Assembly: GCA_038239195.1 (NCBI GenBank)
Contig: JBBSEZ010000277.1
Location: 1 to 13,287 of the forward strand
Direction of reading: 5' to 3'
DNA length: 13,287 bases
From: JBBSEZ01 sp038239195
GTDB taxonomy: Bacteria; Planctomycetota; Planctomycetia; Gemmatales; Gemmataceae
Program-made: the position numbers and the translations under genes
Shown here: piece by piece, positions 7,408-13,287 of the stretch
Layout of the letters: each line of letters begins with the position of its first letter
How positions within the stretch are numbered: the stretch's first letter is position 1
The notes under the pieces: generated by a model
What the model was told of the DNA's origin: nothing
The model's database searches: none
Seen by the model: only the letters and a program-made list of their open reading frames with translations

Positions 7408-7857
7408 CTACTCCTTCTTCCGGGCCACTACCTCGACGAGAACGTCGAAGGTGCGCTCGTAACCCAGAATCTTGCCGGTGAAGCGGACGCGCGAGCGCCC
7501 GACTGCCGTCGGCCGCAGGATGACCGCGATCTCGGTCTTGTCCGCCTTCTTCTCCGGCACAAGTTTCTTGAAGTCCTTCTCGGCGAAGCTCCAGGCCCCC
7601 GCGTCCGGCGCGGAGGGCTGGCCTTTTGCCACGCCCCTCGGGTGCACCATGCCCCGCGCGGTCAGCGTGAAGGGCTTGCCCACCTCGACCTTGACGCGGA
7701 ATCGCGGGGGCTGCGGCACGCCCTTCTCGATCACCTCCTCTGCCTTCCCCAGGTCAACCCCCGTGCCGCTGATGACGAAGCTGGCGCTGCTGCCCCGGGC
7801 CGCCGAAACGCCCGCGAGGACAACCAGGACCGTGAGGGCAACCTTGTTGCGGAACAT
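7408..7857 (-). CDS. Exported protein of unknown function
   Basis: 149 aa. The ATG at 7855-7857 has GAAAGG (7865-7870) 7 nt upstream. The N-terminus MFRNKVALTVLVVLAGVSAARG is a Sec-type signal peptide. The mature part is made of alternating beta-strand-like segments: FVISGTGVDLGKAEEVIEKG, RFRVKVEVGKPFTLTARGM, a central WSFAEKDFKKLVPEKKADKT, then TEIAVILRPTAVGRSRVRF and YERTFDVLVEVVARKKE. The pattern, with a 'property of a strand, then a transition to the next strand' layout and an RV-rich C-terminal strand, suggests a small Ig-like or beta-sandwich periplasmic domain, but I recognise no family. There are no cysteines and no lipobox. It has its own 250-nt upstream gap from the DUF1579 gene, so it is probably transcribed separately. 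The coding call rests on the signal peptide, the Shine-Dalgarno site and the strong codon bias. Confidence 0.75.
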   Translation of the reverse strand: MFRNKVALTVLVVLAGVSAARGSSASFVISGTGVDLGKAEEVIEKGVPQPPRFRVKVEVGKPFTLTARGMVHPRGVAKGQPSAPDAGAWSFAEKDFKKLVPEKKADKTEIAVILRPTAVGRSRVRFTGKILGYERTFDVLVEVVARKKE

Positions 7858-8110
7858 GAGTCAGCCTTTCGGAAGGGGGCCAGGGGCAACTCTCAGCGTT
7901 GTGCTCCTCGACCAGTTGAGCCGGGCCCGTGCTGCCGCCCAGCCGTCGTCTCGGCCCGTGTTGTACGGCGCCGACCGCAAAGTGGCACTCCGATGACCAG
8001 AAATGCAGACTGTTAGAGAGGTGTCGGCAGGGGGCGTTCGTGGGGTTACTTCTTCTACCGTGGGCGCGCGGAGCTCTCGACGACGGCAGGCCCAACAGGC
8101 GGAGGATCGG

Positions 8111-8140
8111 GCCCGGCCCGGGGGCGTTGCCGGGCCGGGC
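8111..8140 (-). terminator. GC-rich terminator-like hairpin after the DUF1579 gene
   Basis: Stem GCCCGGCCCGG (8111-8121) and CCGGGCCGGGC (8130-8140), 11 bp perfect, 8-nt loop, starting 7 nt past the stop codon of the minus-strand gene at 8148-8663. No T-run follows, as is usual in very GC-rich genomes. Confidence 0.6.
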
Positions 8141-8147
8141 GCCCTGG

Positions 8148-8663
8148 CTAATTTTTCCGCTTGTAGGTGACGGTGAACGTCGGCTCCTTGCCGTCCCCGA
8201 CGTACATGGTCATCTCCAGCGTGTCCTTGTCCGGCATCCGGGACACCGACCTGTACTTGGTGGCCTTCCCGCCCATGCCGGGGCCCTCCCCAACCATGGT
8301 CAGCGCCTTCTTCTCCTTGTCGTAGGCCCCCTCCATCGTCACCGGGGCGGTGGACATGCTGTCCACCCACACGCTCACGTACTTCTTCTTCGCCGGGTGG
8401 TAGGACTCCAGGCTCCTGCCCGAGAACTTCGTCCCGAACAGCTCGCTCTCCATCGACCCGGCCAGCCACATCCCGCCCAGCTCCATCTTGTACATGACCT
8501 TCCCCTTCGACTCCATCCCGCCGGCCTTCATCGTCGTGTCCCAGTTTCCTTCTCGCGCCTTGAGCAGCTTGTGCTCGGGGCCGGGCTTGGGCATTTCCTG
8601 AGACCAGGCGGGCACGGCCAGCACCGCCATAACGACCACCGCGATCAACGCGACCTTCCGCAT
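8148..8663 (-). CDS. Exported DUF1579 family protein
   Basis: 171 aa. The ATG at 8661-8663 is preceded by GGAGG (8671-8675, 7 nt spacing), which decides against the longer frame upstream. MRKVALIAVVVMAVLAVPAW followed by SQEM is a signal peptide. The mature part opens KPGPEHKLLKAREGNWDTTM and continues with GGMWLAGSMESELFG, FSGRSLESYHPAKKKYVSVW, VDSMSTAPVTMEGAYDKEKK and ALTMVGEGPGMGGK, which is the DUF1579 pattern almost strand by strand (the VDSMST segment is especially typical). The family is thought to be calycin/lipocalin-like; no function is established. The gene overlaps the 3' end of the secretin-N-like frame by 19 nt, and a promoter candidate at 8744-8772 lies inside that frame's unusual tail. 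A terminator-like hairpin follows. Confidence 0.85.
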   Translation of the reverse strand: MRKVALIAVVVMAVLAVPAWSQEMPKPGPEHKLLKAREGNWDTTMKAGGMESKGKVMYKMELGGMWLAGSMESELFGTKFSGRSLESYHPAKKKYVSVWVDSMSTAPVTMEGAYDKEKKALTMVGEGPGMGGKATKYRSVSRMPDKDTLEMTMYVGDGKEPTFTVTYKRKN

Positions 8664-9481
8664 GACTCGACCTCCGGGGTGAAAAGACGCTCCCCCGCCA
8701 CCACCTGGGTGGCTTCGTGCTTCGACACGTTTGGGGTGGGGGGAATGTCGCACGCCGGGGCAACATTGGCAAGGTCAGCAGCGGGCATCGCGACTGGTCG
8801 GAAGGGTGGAAAAGCCTCTGGGCTTCTTCCGCTCGAAGCGAAACCCCATGCCCGCAGCTTTGAGCTCTCCGGGCGCCTGGGCTTCTTGGCGCCGTCGCGC
8901 GTCCGGATCGCCTTGACGAGACTGTCGAGGTTGCCCACCTGGTCCTGCACCATGAGTGCGTTGTTCTTCTTGTCGAAATCGACCTCGCCAAACGGGCCCA
9001 GCCTCTTCCGAACCTCGACGGCCGTTGCCGCTGCATCGAGCGTCTTCAGCGGCAAGTAGATCATCGCCAGCTCCTTGCGGCCACGGCGGGGCAAGTCCTC
9101 GATCCGAACGAAGGGGGCCTTGGGGAGCTTGTCGATGACCTCGTCCGCGGGGACCAGGACAAAGGTGCGCTCGCGGGTGAAGAGGAAATACCTCACGGGC
9201 CGGTCAATCCTGAGCAGGTCGTCGTTGAGGAGCTCGACGACCTCGGCGAGCGTGTAGCGCCGGCCGGGCGGCGCAGCCACCGTACAAGTTCCGCCCGGGA
9301 TGACTGGTCCGACGATCGCCTGGTCGGAGACGTCGCTCAGCCACGTCAAGACCTCGCGCCAATTCTTGCCGTTCACGGCCAGCGTGAAGCGTTTTTCGTC
9401 TTTCCCTTCCTCTGCCTTCCGCAACGGCGCAGGCGCGAAGGCCAGCGGGAGCACGGCCAGCAGTGGGATGAAGCGGCGCAT
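8645..9481 (-). CDS. Exported secretin N-domain-like protein with a run-on tail
   Basis: 278 aa from the ATG at 9479-9481; no good Shine-Dalgarno site is visible. MRRFIPLLAVLPLAFAPAPL is a signal peptide with the same AFAPAPL motif as the protein at 4807-5256. Residues about 30-125 (RFTLAVNGKNWREVLTWLSD, then YTLAEVVELLNDDLL and TFVLVPADEVID) resemble the STN/N0 domain of secretins and TonB receptors. Residues about 140-195 (AMIYLPLKTLDAAATAVEVR, NNALMVQDQVGNLDSLVKAI) fit a Secretin_N fold. The outer-membrane barrel domain is absent. The final ~83 residues show poor codon bias and no recognisable fold, contain the likely promoter of the next gene and run into its first codons, so a stop may have been lost or the 3' end replaced. 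It follows the DsbD-alpha-like gene by 45 nt. Secretin-N assignment is moderate. Confidence 0.65.
   Translation of the reverse strand: MRRFIPLLAVLPLAFAPAPLRKAEEGKDEKRFTLAVNGKNWREVLTWLSDVSDQAIVGPVIPGGTCTVAAPPGRRYTLAEVVELLNDDLLRIDRPVRYFLFTRERTFVLVPADEVIDKLPKAPFVRIEDLPRRGRKELAMIYLPLKTLDAAATAVEVRKRLGPFGEVDFDKKNNALMVQDQVGNLDSLVKAIRTRDGAKKPRRPESSKLRAWGFASSGRSPEAFPPFRPVAMPAADLANVAPACDIPPTPNVSKHEATQVVAGERLFTPEVESCGRSR
8744..8772 (-). promoter_or_regulatory. Candidate promoter of the DUF1579 gene
   Basis: Minus-strand TTGCCA (8767-8772), 17-nt spacer, GACATT (8744-8749), about 80 nt before the start codon. A hairpin GCCACC / GGTGGC (8697-8713) lies between the promoter and the Shine-Dalgarno site, so it would be in the leader. 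Confidence 0.35.
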
Positions 9482-9526
9482 GGGGAGGCCCCGAGGGGCG
9501 GCATCCGCGAATCGCACGTCGGCCGG

Positions 9527-9997
9527 TCAGCGGACGTCCAATCGAACGGTCGAAGGGACCACGCAGATGGAACTGTGGATGGCGCGGAACGAGACCGCGA
9601 CCTGGAGCGGGCTCGTGTCGCCTGGGGCCCGCTCGACAAAGGCTTTGACCACAGCCTTCGTCCTGTAGACTTTGTAGTCGCCAAAGACGCGGTCCTTGAT
9701 GAGGGTGGCGACGGGATAGTCGATGCGCACGCTCTTCGGCTTCGCCCTGGCGCTGACTTCGAGCTTCAACTGGGAGTGGGCCAGGTCTGCGTGCCCAACG
9801 GGGTTGGCGTACACTTCCCACCTGTCGTCTATCGTCAAGGTCACGATCGCGACCTGCTTGCCGTCGGCGCCTACCTTGTCCGCGCTGGCGGTCACCTTGA
9901 CGAAAGAGACGGAGGTCTGAGCCTGGGCAGCGAGAGGCGCCCCCGGCGAGAGCAACGAGGCCAGGGCGGCGGCAACGAGCAGCGTCAACCACCGCAT
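9527..9997 (-). CDS. Exported DsbD-alpha-like domain protein (single cysteine)
   Basis: 156 aa. The ATG at 9995-9997 is chosen because AAGGAGG (10004-10010) is 6 nt upstream and a promoter lies just behind it. MRWLTLLVAAALASLLSPGA plus PLAAQAQ is a signal peptide. The mature part has the N-terminal DsbD (DsbD-alpha, PF11412-like) pattern: VSFVKVTASADKV, VAIVTLTIDDRWEVYANPVG, KSVRIDYP, and the end VSFRAIHSSICVVPSTVRLD. In DsbD this domain takes electrons from the membrane part and passes them to periplasmic partners through a pair of cysteines near the C-terminus. Here only C145 is present; the partner position is Ile or Ala, so redox exchange by the usual route is unlikely. There is no membrane or thioredoxin part, unlike full DsbD. 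It is the first gene of a possible three-gene run with the secretin-N-like and DUF1579 genes. Confidence 0.65.
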   Translation of the reverse strand: MRWLTLLVAAALASLLSPGAPLAAQAQTSVSFVKVTASADKVGADGKQVAIVTLTIDDRWEVYANPVGHADLAHSQLKLEVSARAKPKSVRIDYPVATLIKDRVFGDYKVYRTKAVVKAFVERAPGDTSPLQVAVSFRAIHSSICVVPSTVRLDVR

Positions 9998-10026
9998 GGG
10001 CAGCCTCCTTGGCTGGGCGTGGCAGG

Positions 10027-10056
10027 ATCGTACCGCGCGGGAGAGAAGGCTGGCAA
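10027..10056 (-). promoter_or_regulatory. Promoter of the DsbD-alpha-like gene
   Basis: Minus-strand TTGCCA (10051-10056), 18-nt spacer, TACGAT (10027-10032), 30 nt before the ATG. Both boxes are good sigma-70 matches in a GC-rich setting. Confidence 0.45.
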
Positions 10057-10193
10057 GGGGCGGCTGCCATTCTTGCACGGACGCATGATGCCGGCGGTTG
10101 GGAAGCCAACGCGAGGATGCCCTTGCCCTGACGCAGGCCCAGCTCTCCTGAACGCAGGACGGCCCACAGGCCCCCCCCGACCTCAAGGTGACC

Positions 10194-10233
10194 TTGTGCC
10201 GAGGGAGGACGGGGGTATACTCCTTCCCCGTCC
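10194..10233 (+). promoter_or_regulatory. Promoter with an inverted repeat over the -10 box
   Basis: TTGTGC (10194-10199), 16-nt spacer, TATACT (10216-10221) reads toward the gene at 10280. The arms GGACGGGG (10207-10214) and CCCCGTCC (10226-10233) form a perfect 8-bp inverted repeat whose 11-nt centre contains the -10 box, as an operator would. It could instead be a chance GC-rich repeat. Confidence 0.45.
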
Positions 10234-10279
10234 CAGCGAGGTAGGGGGGCCCTCTTCATGCTCCCTTCGGAGGATCGAC

Positions 10280-10819
10280 ATGGCGCAACGGTTCTGGATT
10301 AGCGGGCTGATGCTGCTCGCGCTCACCCTCGGGGCCCGCGGCGGCGAGAACGCCGGCGGCAAGGCGCCCGCGGCGGCCCCGCACCCGGGCCTGGAGCGGA
10401 TGAAGAAGATGGCCGGCACCTGGGTGGCGGCCGACAAGGACGGCAAGCCGACCGCCCAGGTCGTGTCGGTAGTCAAGGTGACGGCGGGCGGTAGCGCCGT
10501 CCACGAGACGCTCTTCCCCGGCTCGCCGATGGAGATGGTGTCGGTCTACCACCGCGACGGGGCCGACCTGGTGATGACCCACTTCTGCGCGCTGGGCAAC
10601 CAGCCGCGCATGAAGGCCGACCCCAAGTCGCCGGCCAACCAGCTCCGCTTCAAGTTCGCCGGCGGGTCGAACCTGGACCCGGCCAAGGACAAGCACATGC
10701 ACGAGGGGACGCTCACCTTCGTCGATGACGACCACATCGAGTGGTCGGGCGTCTGCTGGGAGGGCGGCAAGCCCGCCAAGGGCCCGGAGTGCAAGTTCAA
10801 TCTGGTCCGCAAGAAGTAA
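10280..10819 (+). CDS. Small exported planctomycete protein, DUF1579/calycin-like
   Basis: 179 aa. The ATG at 10280 is preceded by GGAGG (10269-10273, 6 nt spacing) and a promoter about 60 nt upstream. AQRFWISGLMLLALTLGARG is a signal peptide. The mature part starts HPGLERMKKMAGTWVAADKD, then VVSVVKVTAGGSAVHETLFP, MEMVSVYHRDGADLVMTHFC, NQPRMKADPKSPANQLRFKF, GGSNLDPAKDKHMHEGTLTF and VDDDHIEWSGVCWEGGK. It has the GTW opening and alternating strands of lipocalin-like families, and the histidine-rich HETLFPG, MTHFC and HMHEG segments could bind a metal or cofactor, which is inference. I know similar unnamed proteins from planctomycetes but no function. It stands alone between a divergent gene and the kinase, with a terminator-like hairpin 20 nt after its stop. 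Confidence 0.8.
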   Translation: MAQRFWISGLMLLALTLGARGGENAGGKAPAAAPHPGLERMKKMAGTWVAADKDGKPTAQVVSVVKVTAGGSAVHETLFPGSPMEMVSVYHRDGADLVMTHFCALGNQPRMKADPKSPANQLRFKFAGGSNLDPAKDKHMHEGTLTFVDDDHIEWSGVCWEGGKPAKGPECKFNLVRKK

Positions 10820-10838
10820 GAAGCGCCTCGCGCAACAC

Positions 10839-10872
10839 GGGGGAGGTTGTGGCTCGAAGCCCGACCTCCTCC
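10839..10872 (+). terminator. Terminator-like hairpin after the exported protein gene
   Basis: Outer stem GGGGGAGGT (10839-10847) with ACCTCCTCC (10864-10872), 9 pairs with one G-U, and an inner stem GGCT / AGCC around a CGA loop. It starts 19 nt past the TAA at 10819. No T-run. Confidence 0.55.
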
Positions 10873-10921
10873 CTTCGTCTCGCCTCGTAAGCCGGGGCCT
10901 CCCGGCAATCTTGCCTCGTCC

Positions 10922-10974
10922 GCAGCACGTGCTGCTCCACCTCGAGTGCCAGCCAGCAGTCCCGCCGCTACAAT
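10922..10974 (+). promoter_or_regulatory. Possible control region of the kinase gene
   Basis: A perfect 14-bp palindrome GCAGCACGTGCTGC (10922-10935) is followed by a -10-like TACAAT (10969-10974), about 58 nt before the kinase ATG. No -35 box is clear at the right distance, so the palindrome might be an activator site, which is inference. Confidence 0.3.
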
Positions 10975-11031
10975 CTCAGTCTGTCGCGCTGCGCCCCTCA
11001 GCCTACCGCGCCTTCTACCGAGCCATTCGCC

Positions 11032-13011
11032 ATGATCGCGTTCTCGTGTTCGCACTGCGGCAAGGCGCTCCGGGTCAAGGAGGGCCTGACCGGCAACTCG
11101 GTCCGCTGTCCGCACTGCAACGACATGGTCCCCGTTCCCCGCGGCGCTGCTCCTGGCCCGGTCCACGGCCTGACGACCGCGCTCCCGGGCGTGGAGGCGC
11201 CTGGGCCCCTTGGGCCCGGCCTGGCGACGGCACCGGGACGAATGGCCGACGCGCCCACGCTGCCTCCGCGCGGGCCGGAGAGCATCGGCGGCGCGGGCAC
11301 CGACACGCTGAGCGCGGCGAGCGCCTTGGATCGGGAACGAAACAATGGCGAGCGGGAATGGACCGCTTTCCTCGCCCCTCCGCAAGGCCCCGGCGAGATC
11401 GGCCGGCTGGGGCCCTACCGCGTGTTGAAAGTGCTCGGCGCTGGCGGCATGGGCGTAGTCTTCAAGGCCGAAGACCCCCACCTCGAGCGCCCCGTCGCCC
11501 TCAAGGTGATGCTGCCCGCGCTGGGCGCCAGCGACAGCGCCCGGCAGCGCTTCCTCCGCGAGGCCCGCACCGCCGCGGCGGTCAAGAACGATCACGTCGT
11601 CTCGATCTACCAGGTGAGCGAGGATCGCGGGGCGCCCTTCCTGGCGATGGAGTTTCTGGAGGGCGAATCGCTCGACGACTGCCTCCGCCGCGCGCCGCGC
11701 CTTTCCGTCGGCGAGGTGCTGCGCGTGGGCCGCGAGACGGCGCTCGGCCTGGCGGCGGCCCACGCGCGCGGCCTGATCCATCGAGACGTCAAGCCCGCCA
11801 ATCTCTGGCTGGACGCCTCGGCCGGGGGGCGCGTCAAGGTCCTCGACTTCGGCCTGGCCCGGCGCACCAGCGGCGAGCAGAACCTGACCCAGACGGGCGC
11901 CATCGTCGGCACGCCCGCCTACATGGCCCCCGAGCAAGCGTCCGGCCTGAAGGTGGATGGCCGGGCCGACCTGTTCAGCCTCGGCGTCACGCTCTACCGG
12001 GCGTCTACCGGCGAGCTGCCTTTCCGCGGGCAGGACACGCTGAGCACGTTGATGGCCCTGGCCACCGAAGACCCGCCTCCACCCCACGATCTCAATCCCG
12101 AGCTGCCCCGGGAGCTGTCCGACCTGGTGATGCAACTGCTGGCCAAAAACCCCGACCGGCGCATGGGCTCGGCCCGCGAGGTCGTGGAGGCGATTCAGAG
12201 GATCGAGCAGGCAGTCGCGGCGGGCGTTTCGCCTTCCATCCCGCGCAAGGCCCCGGTAAAGGCACGACGGGCTCGCGTCCTTGCGCTCGCGGCCGGGCTC
12301 CTGCTCGTTGTGGTCGGCGGGGCGGTCTACCTCGCGACCGTCTTCCTCCGCGGCCCCGACAAGGCCGGCCATGCCGAGGTCGGCCCGCTCGTTCCCGCCG
12401 AACCGCCCGCGCCGAAGCCGGCCGCGCCGAAGCCGCTGCCCGAGCGGAAGGTCGAGGAGGGCGTGAAAGGGGCCCCCCCGAGCCCGAAGCCGAAGCGCCC
12501 CGACCCGAAGCCGGGGGCCGCCACCGTCAACCTGCTTTCGCTGATCGACACGCAGAAGGACGCGGTATCCGACCGCTGGCGGCTCAACGATGCCGGCGAG
12601 TTGGTGTCGGGCCGGGGCGAGGACGCGCGCCTGCAACTCCCCTACCGTCCTCCGGCGGAGTACGACCTGCGCATCGCCTTCACCCGCACGGAGGGGAACG
12701 ACGCCGTGGCCCCGATCCTGTACGGCGGGGGGCGCCAATTCCAGTATTTCATCGCCGGGTTCGGCAACAGCGTGTGTGGCTTCGACAACGTCAACGGCAA
12801 AGACCCCGACGACAACGAGACGACGGTCAAGAGGGGGGCCTGGCTCCAGAACGGCCAGCGCTACGAAGCGCGGTTCGAGGTCCGCCGGGACGGCGCGAAG
12901 GCCTATCTCGACGGCAAGTTGATCTCTCGCCTGAAGACCGATTACTCCAACATCTATCTGGATAAGCGGTTTTCGCTGAAGGGCCCAGCGGTCCTGGGGC
13001 TGGGCACCTAA
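11032..13011 (+). CDS. Membrane Ser/Thr protein kinase with zinc ribbon and extracytoplasmic C-terminal domain
   Basis: 659 aa, PASTA-less Hanks-type kinase. Residues 1-35 form a zinc ribbon (C6, C9, C26, C29). A low-complexity linker leads to the kinase domain (about 129-395): LGAGGMGVVFKA (P-loop 135-146), K158, catalytic H250-R-D252 with K254 and N257, D272-F-G, GTPAYMAPEQ ending at E301. All catalytic residues are present, so it should be active. One membrane helix (about 416-439) follows, then a Pro/Lys-rich linker and, from about 500, a beta-sandwich like the DUF1080/laminin-G type (ending with YLDGKLISRLKTD and VLGLGT), outside the membrane and likely a sensor or binder. The start has no Shine-Dalgarno site. 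The TAA at 13009 cuts the last strand: the frame runs on as KSEVVFHQIEVVEISGPGTP to TGA 13096. No sigma gene is adjacent. Targets and signal are unknown. Confidence 0.9.
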   Translation: MIAFSCSHCGKALRVKEGLTGNSVRCPHCNDMVPVPRGAAPGPVHGLTTALPGVEAPGPLGPGLATAPGRMADAPTLPPRGPESIGGAGTDTLSAASALDRERNNGEREWTAFLAPPQGPGEIGRLGPYRVLKVLGAGGMGVVFKAEDPHLERPVALKVMLPALGASDSARQRFLREARTAAAVKNDHVVSIYQVSEDRGAPFLAMEFLEGESLDDCLRRAPRLSVGEVLRVGRETALGLAAAHARGLIHRDVKPANLWLDASAGGRVKVLDFGLARRTSGEQNLTQTGAIVGTPAYMAPEQASGLKVDGRADLFSLGVTLYRASTGELPFRGQDTLSTLMALATEDPPPPHDLNPELPRELSDLVMQLLAKNPDRRMGSAREVVEAIQRIEQAVAAGVSPSIPRKAPVKARRARVLALAAGLLLVVVGGAVYLATVFLRGPDKAGHAEVGPLVPAEPPAPKPAAPKPLPERKVEEGVKGAPPSPKPKRPDPKPGAATVNLLSLIDTQKDAVSDRWRLNDAGELVSGRGEDARLQLPYRPPAEYDLRIAFTRTEGNDAVAPILYGGGRQFQYFIAGFGNSVCGFDNVNGKDPDDNETTVKRGAWLQNGQRYEARFEVRRDGAKAYLDGKLISRLKTDYSNIYLDKRFSLKGPAVLGLGT

Positions 13012-13098
13012 AAGAGCGAGGTCGTCTTCCACCAAATCGAGGTCGTGGAGATTAGCGGGCCCGGGACGCCCCTCCGCCGCAAGGTGCCTGCTCGGTGA
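13012..13098 (+). pseudogene. Detached C-terminal strand of the kinase, beyond the in-frame TAA
   Basis: In frame with the kinase, this stretch reads KSEVVFHQIEVVEISGPGTP then LRRKVPAR and ends at TGA 13096-13098. VFHxIEVxEISG is the normal closing strand of this C-terminal domain, so the TAA at 13009-13011 is most likely a nonsense mutation (or an error) that removes about 28 residues. Confidence 0.7.
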
Positions 13099-13113
13099 GG
13101 GCGCCCTCCGGGG

Positions 13114-13138
13114 CCCGAGAGCATCGAAATCTTTCGGG
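13114..13138 (+). terminator. Weak hairpin after the kinase gene
   Basis: CCCGAGAG (13114-13121) pairs with CTTTCGGG (13131-13138), 8 pairs with one G-U and a 9-nt loop, 15 nt past the old TGA. No T-run; termination role is inferred from position. Confidence 0.35.
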
Positions 13139-13213
13139 AGGGCCCTATCTGAACTTTCGCAGATTTGTCTGATCGTTCGTCCACTATTGGGAGTACGGAG
13201 GTAGCTAGAAAAA

Positions 13214-13270
13214 GAGGAGTGCCTTCCTAGACCAAGAGTAGGTGGTCTCGAGATAAAGGGAGGCACCCTC
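13214..13270 (+). promoter_or_regulatory. Nested stem-loop covering a Shine-Dalgarno sequence
   Basis: The outer arms GAGGAGTGCCTTCCT (13214-13228) and AGGGAGGCACCCTC (13257-13270) give 14 pairs with one bulged A and one G-U. Inside, AGACCA (13229-13234) pairs with TGGTCT (13243-13248). The right outer arm contains GGGAGG (13258-13263), which would be the Shine-Dalgarno site for the GTG at 13271. In RNA this would hide the site, a translation-control arrangement known for some transposases and leader elements. It sits in a stretch visibly richer in A and T than the rest. Confidence 0.45.
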
Positions 13271-13287
13271 GTGTGGACGATGATACC
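13271..13287 (+). CDS. Possible start of a gene running off the window
   Basis: GTG at 13271 has GGGAGG 7 nt upstream and opens MWTMI before the window ends. Too little is visible to name a product. The shift to AT-richer DNA and the stem-loop over its ribosome site would suit the start of a mobile element, which is a guess. Confidence 0.2.

Noticed and set aside
8664..8753. Longer N-terminus for the DUF1579 protein
   Set aside because: The extra 30 residues would sit before a clear signal peptide, and GGAGG at 8671-8675 fixes the shorter start.
10725..12965. A 746-codon plus-strand frame overlapping the kinase
   Set aside because: It is a +1 shadow of the kinase frame, Arg/Pro-rich, with no start signals.
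10546..13266. A 906-codon open frame antisense to the kinase gene
   Set aside because: It is a by-product of the very GC-rich third positions of the kinase gene; its product is Arg/Ala/Gly/His-rich with no motifs, while the opposite strand has a complete kinase.
1..13287. CRISPR array, tRNA or rRNA genes
   Set aside because: No evenly spaced direct repeats, cloverleaf-like segments or conserved rRNA stretches were noticed when reading both strands.

Overview
The window looks like chromosomal DNA of a planctomycete, most likely a Gemmataceae relative. The GC content is high. Several families are typical of that group: a TIGR02996 (repeat-companion) domain joined to leucine-rich repeats, a TIGR03067-type small exported protein, Ser/Thr kinases with an N-terminal zinc ribbon and a C-terminal extracytoplasmic sensor-like domain, and remnants of the ECF sigma factors these bacteria carry in large numbers. 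The taxonomic call rests on family content only.

Layout. Positions 2-895 hold the 3' part of a thiamine-phosphate synthase gene (thiE) with a cyanobacterial/planctomycete-type N-terminal domain. Positions 960-1486 hold two fossils in a row: an ECF sigma factor that kept only its first and last parts, and a short piece of a Ser/Thr kinase activation segment. Two intact plus-strand genes follow: an exported YkuE/LpxG-like metallophosphoesterase (1572-2438) and a full-length RecQ helicase (2534-4768). From 4807 to 9997 everything reads on the minus strand: a TIGR03067-like protein, a TIGR02996-LRR gene cut by an in-frame TGA, an unrecognised exported protein, a DUF1579-like protein, an orphan secretin-N-like protein with a run-on tail, and a DsbD-alpha-like periplasmic domain protein. 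A divergent promoter region (about 9998-10279) separates these from a small exported plus-strand protein (10280-10819) and a large membrane Ser/Thr kinase (11032-13011) whose last strand is cut off by a TAA. The window ends in a more AT-rich stretch with a strong stem-loop that would hide a Shine-Dalgarno sequence just before a possible GTG start.

How the genes relate. There is no single pathway. ThiE and RecQ are housekeeping functions. The minus-strand block is mostly small exported proteins with predicted envelope or periplasmic location; dsbD-alpha-like, secretin-N-like and DUF1579-like genes are close enough (45 nt gap, then 19 nt overlap) to be co-transcribed, although the DUF1579 gene has its own promoter candidate. 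The most notable theme is gene decay in signalling-type families: four genes (sigma factor, kinase fragment, LRR protein, kinase C-terminus) carry deletions, frameshifts or in-frame stops, while the metabolic and repair genes are intact. All three stop codons are also used as ordinary stops here, so the interruptions look like mutations rather than recoding. No tRNA, rRNA, CRISPR array or complete insertion sequence was seen.
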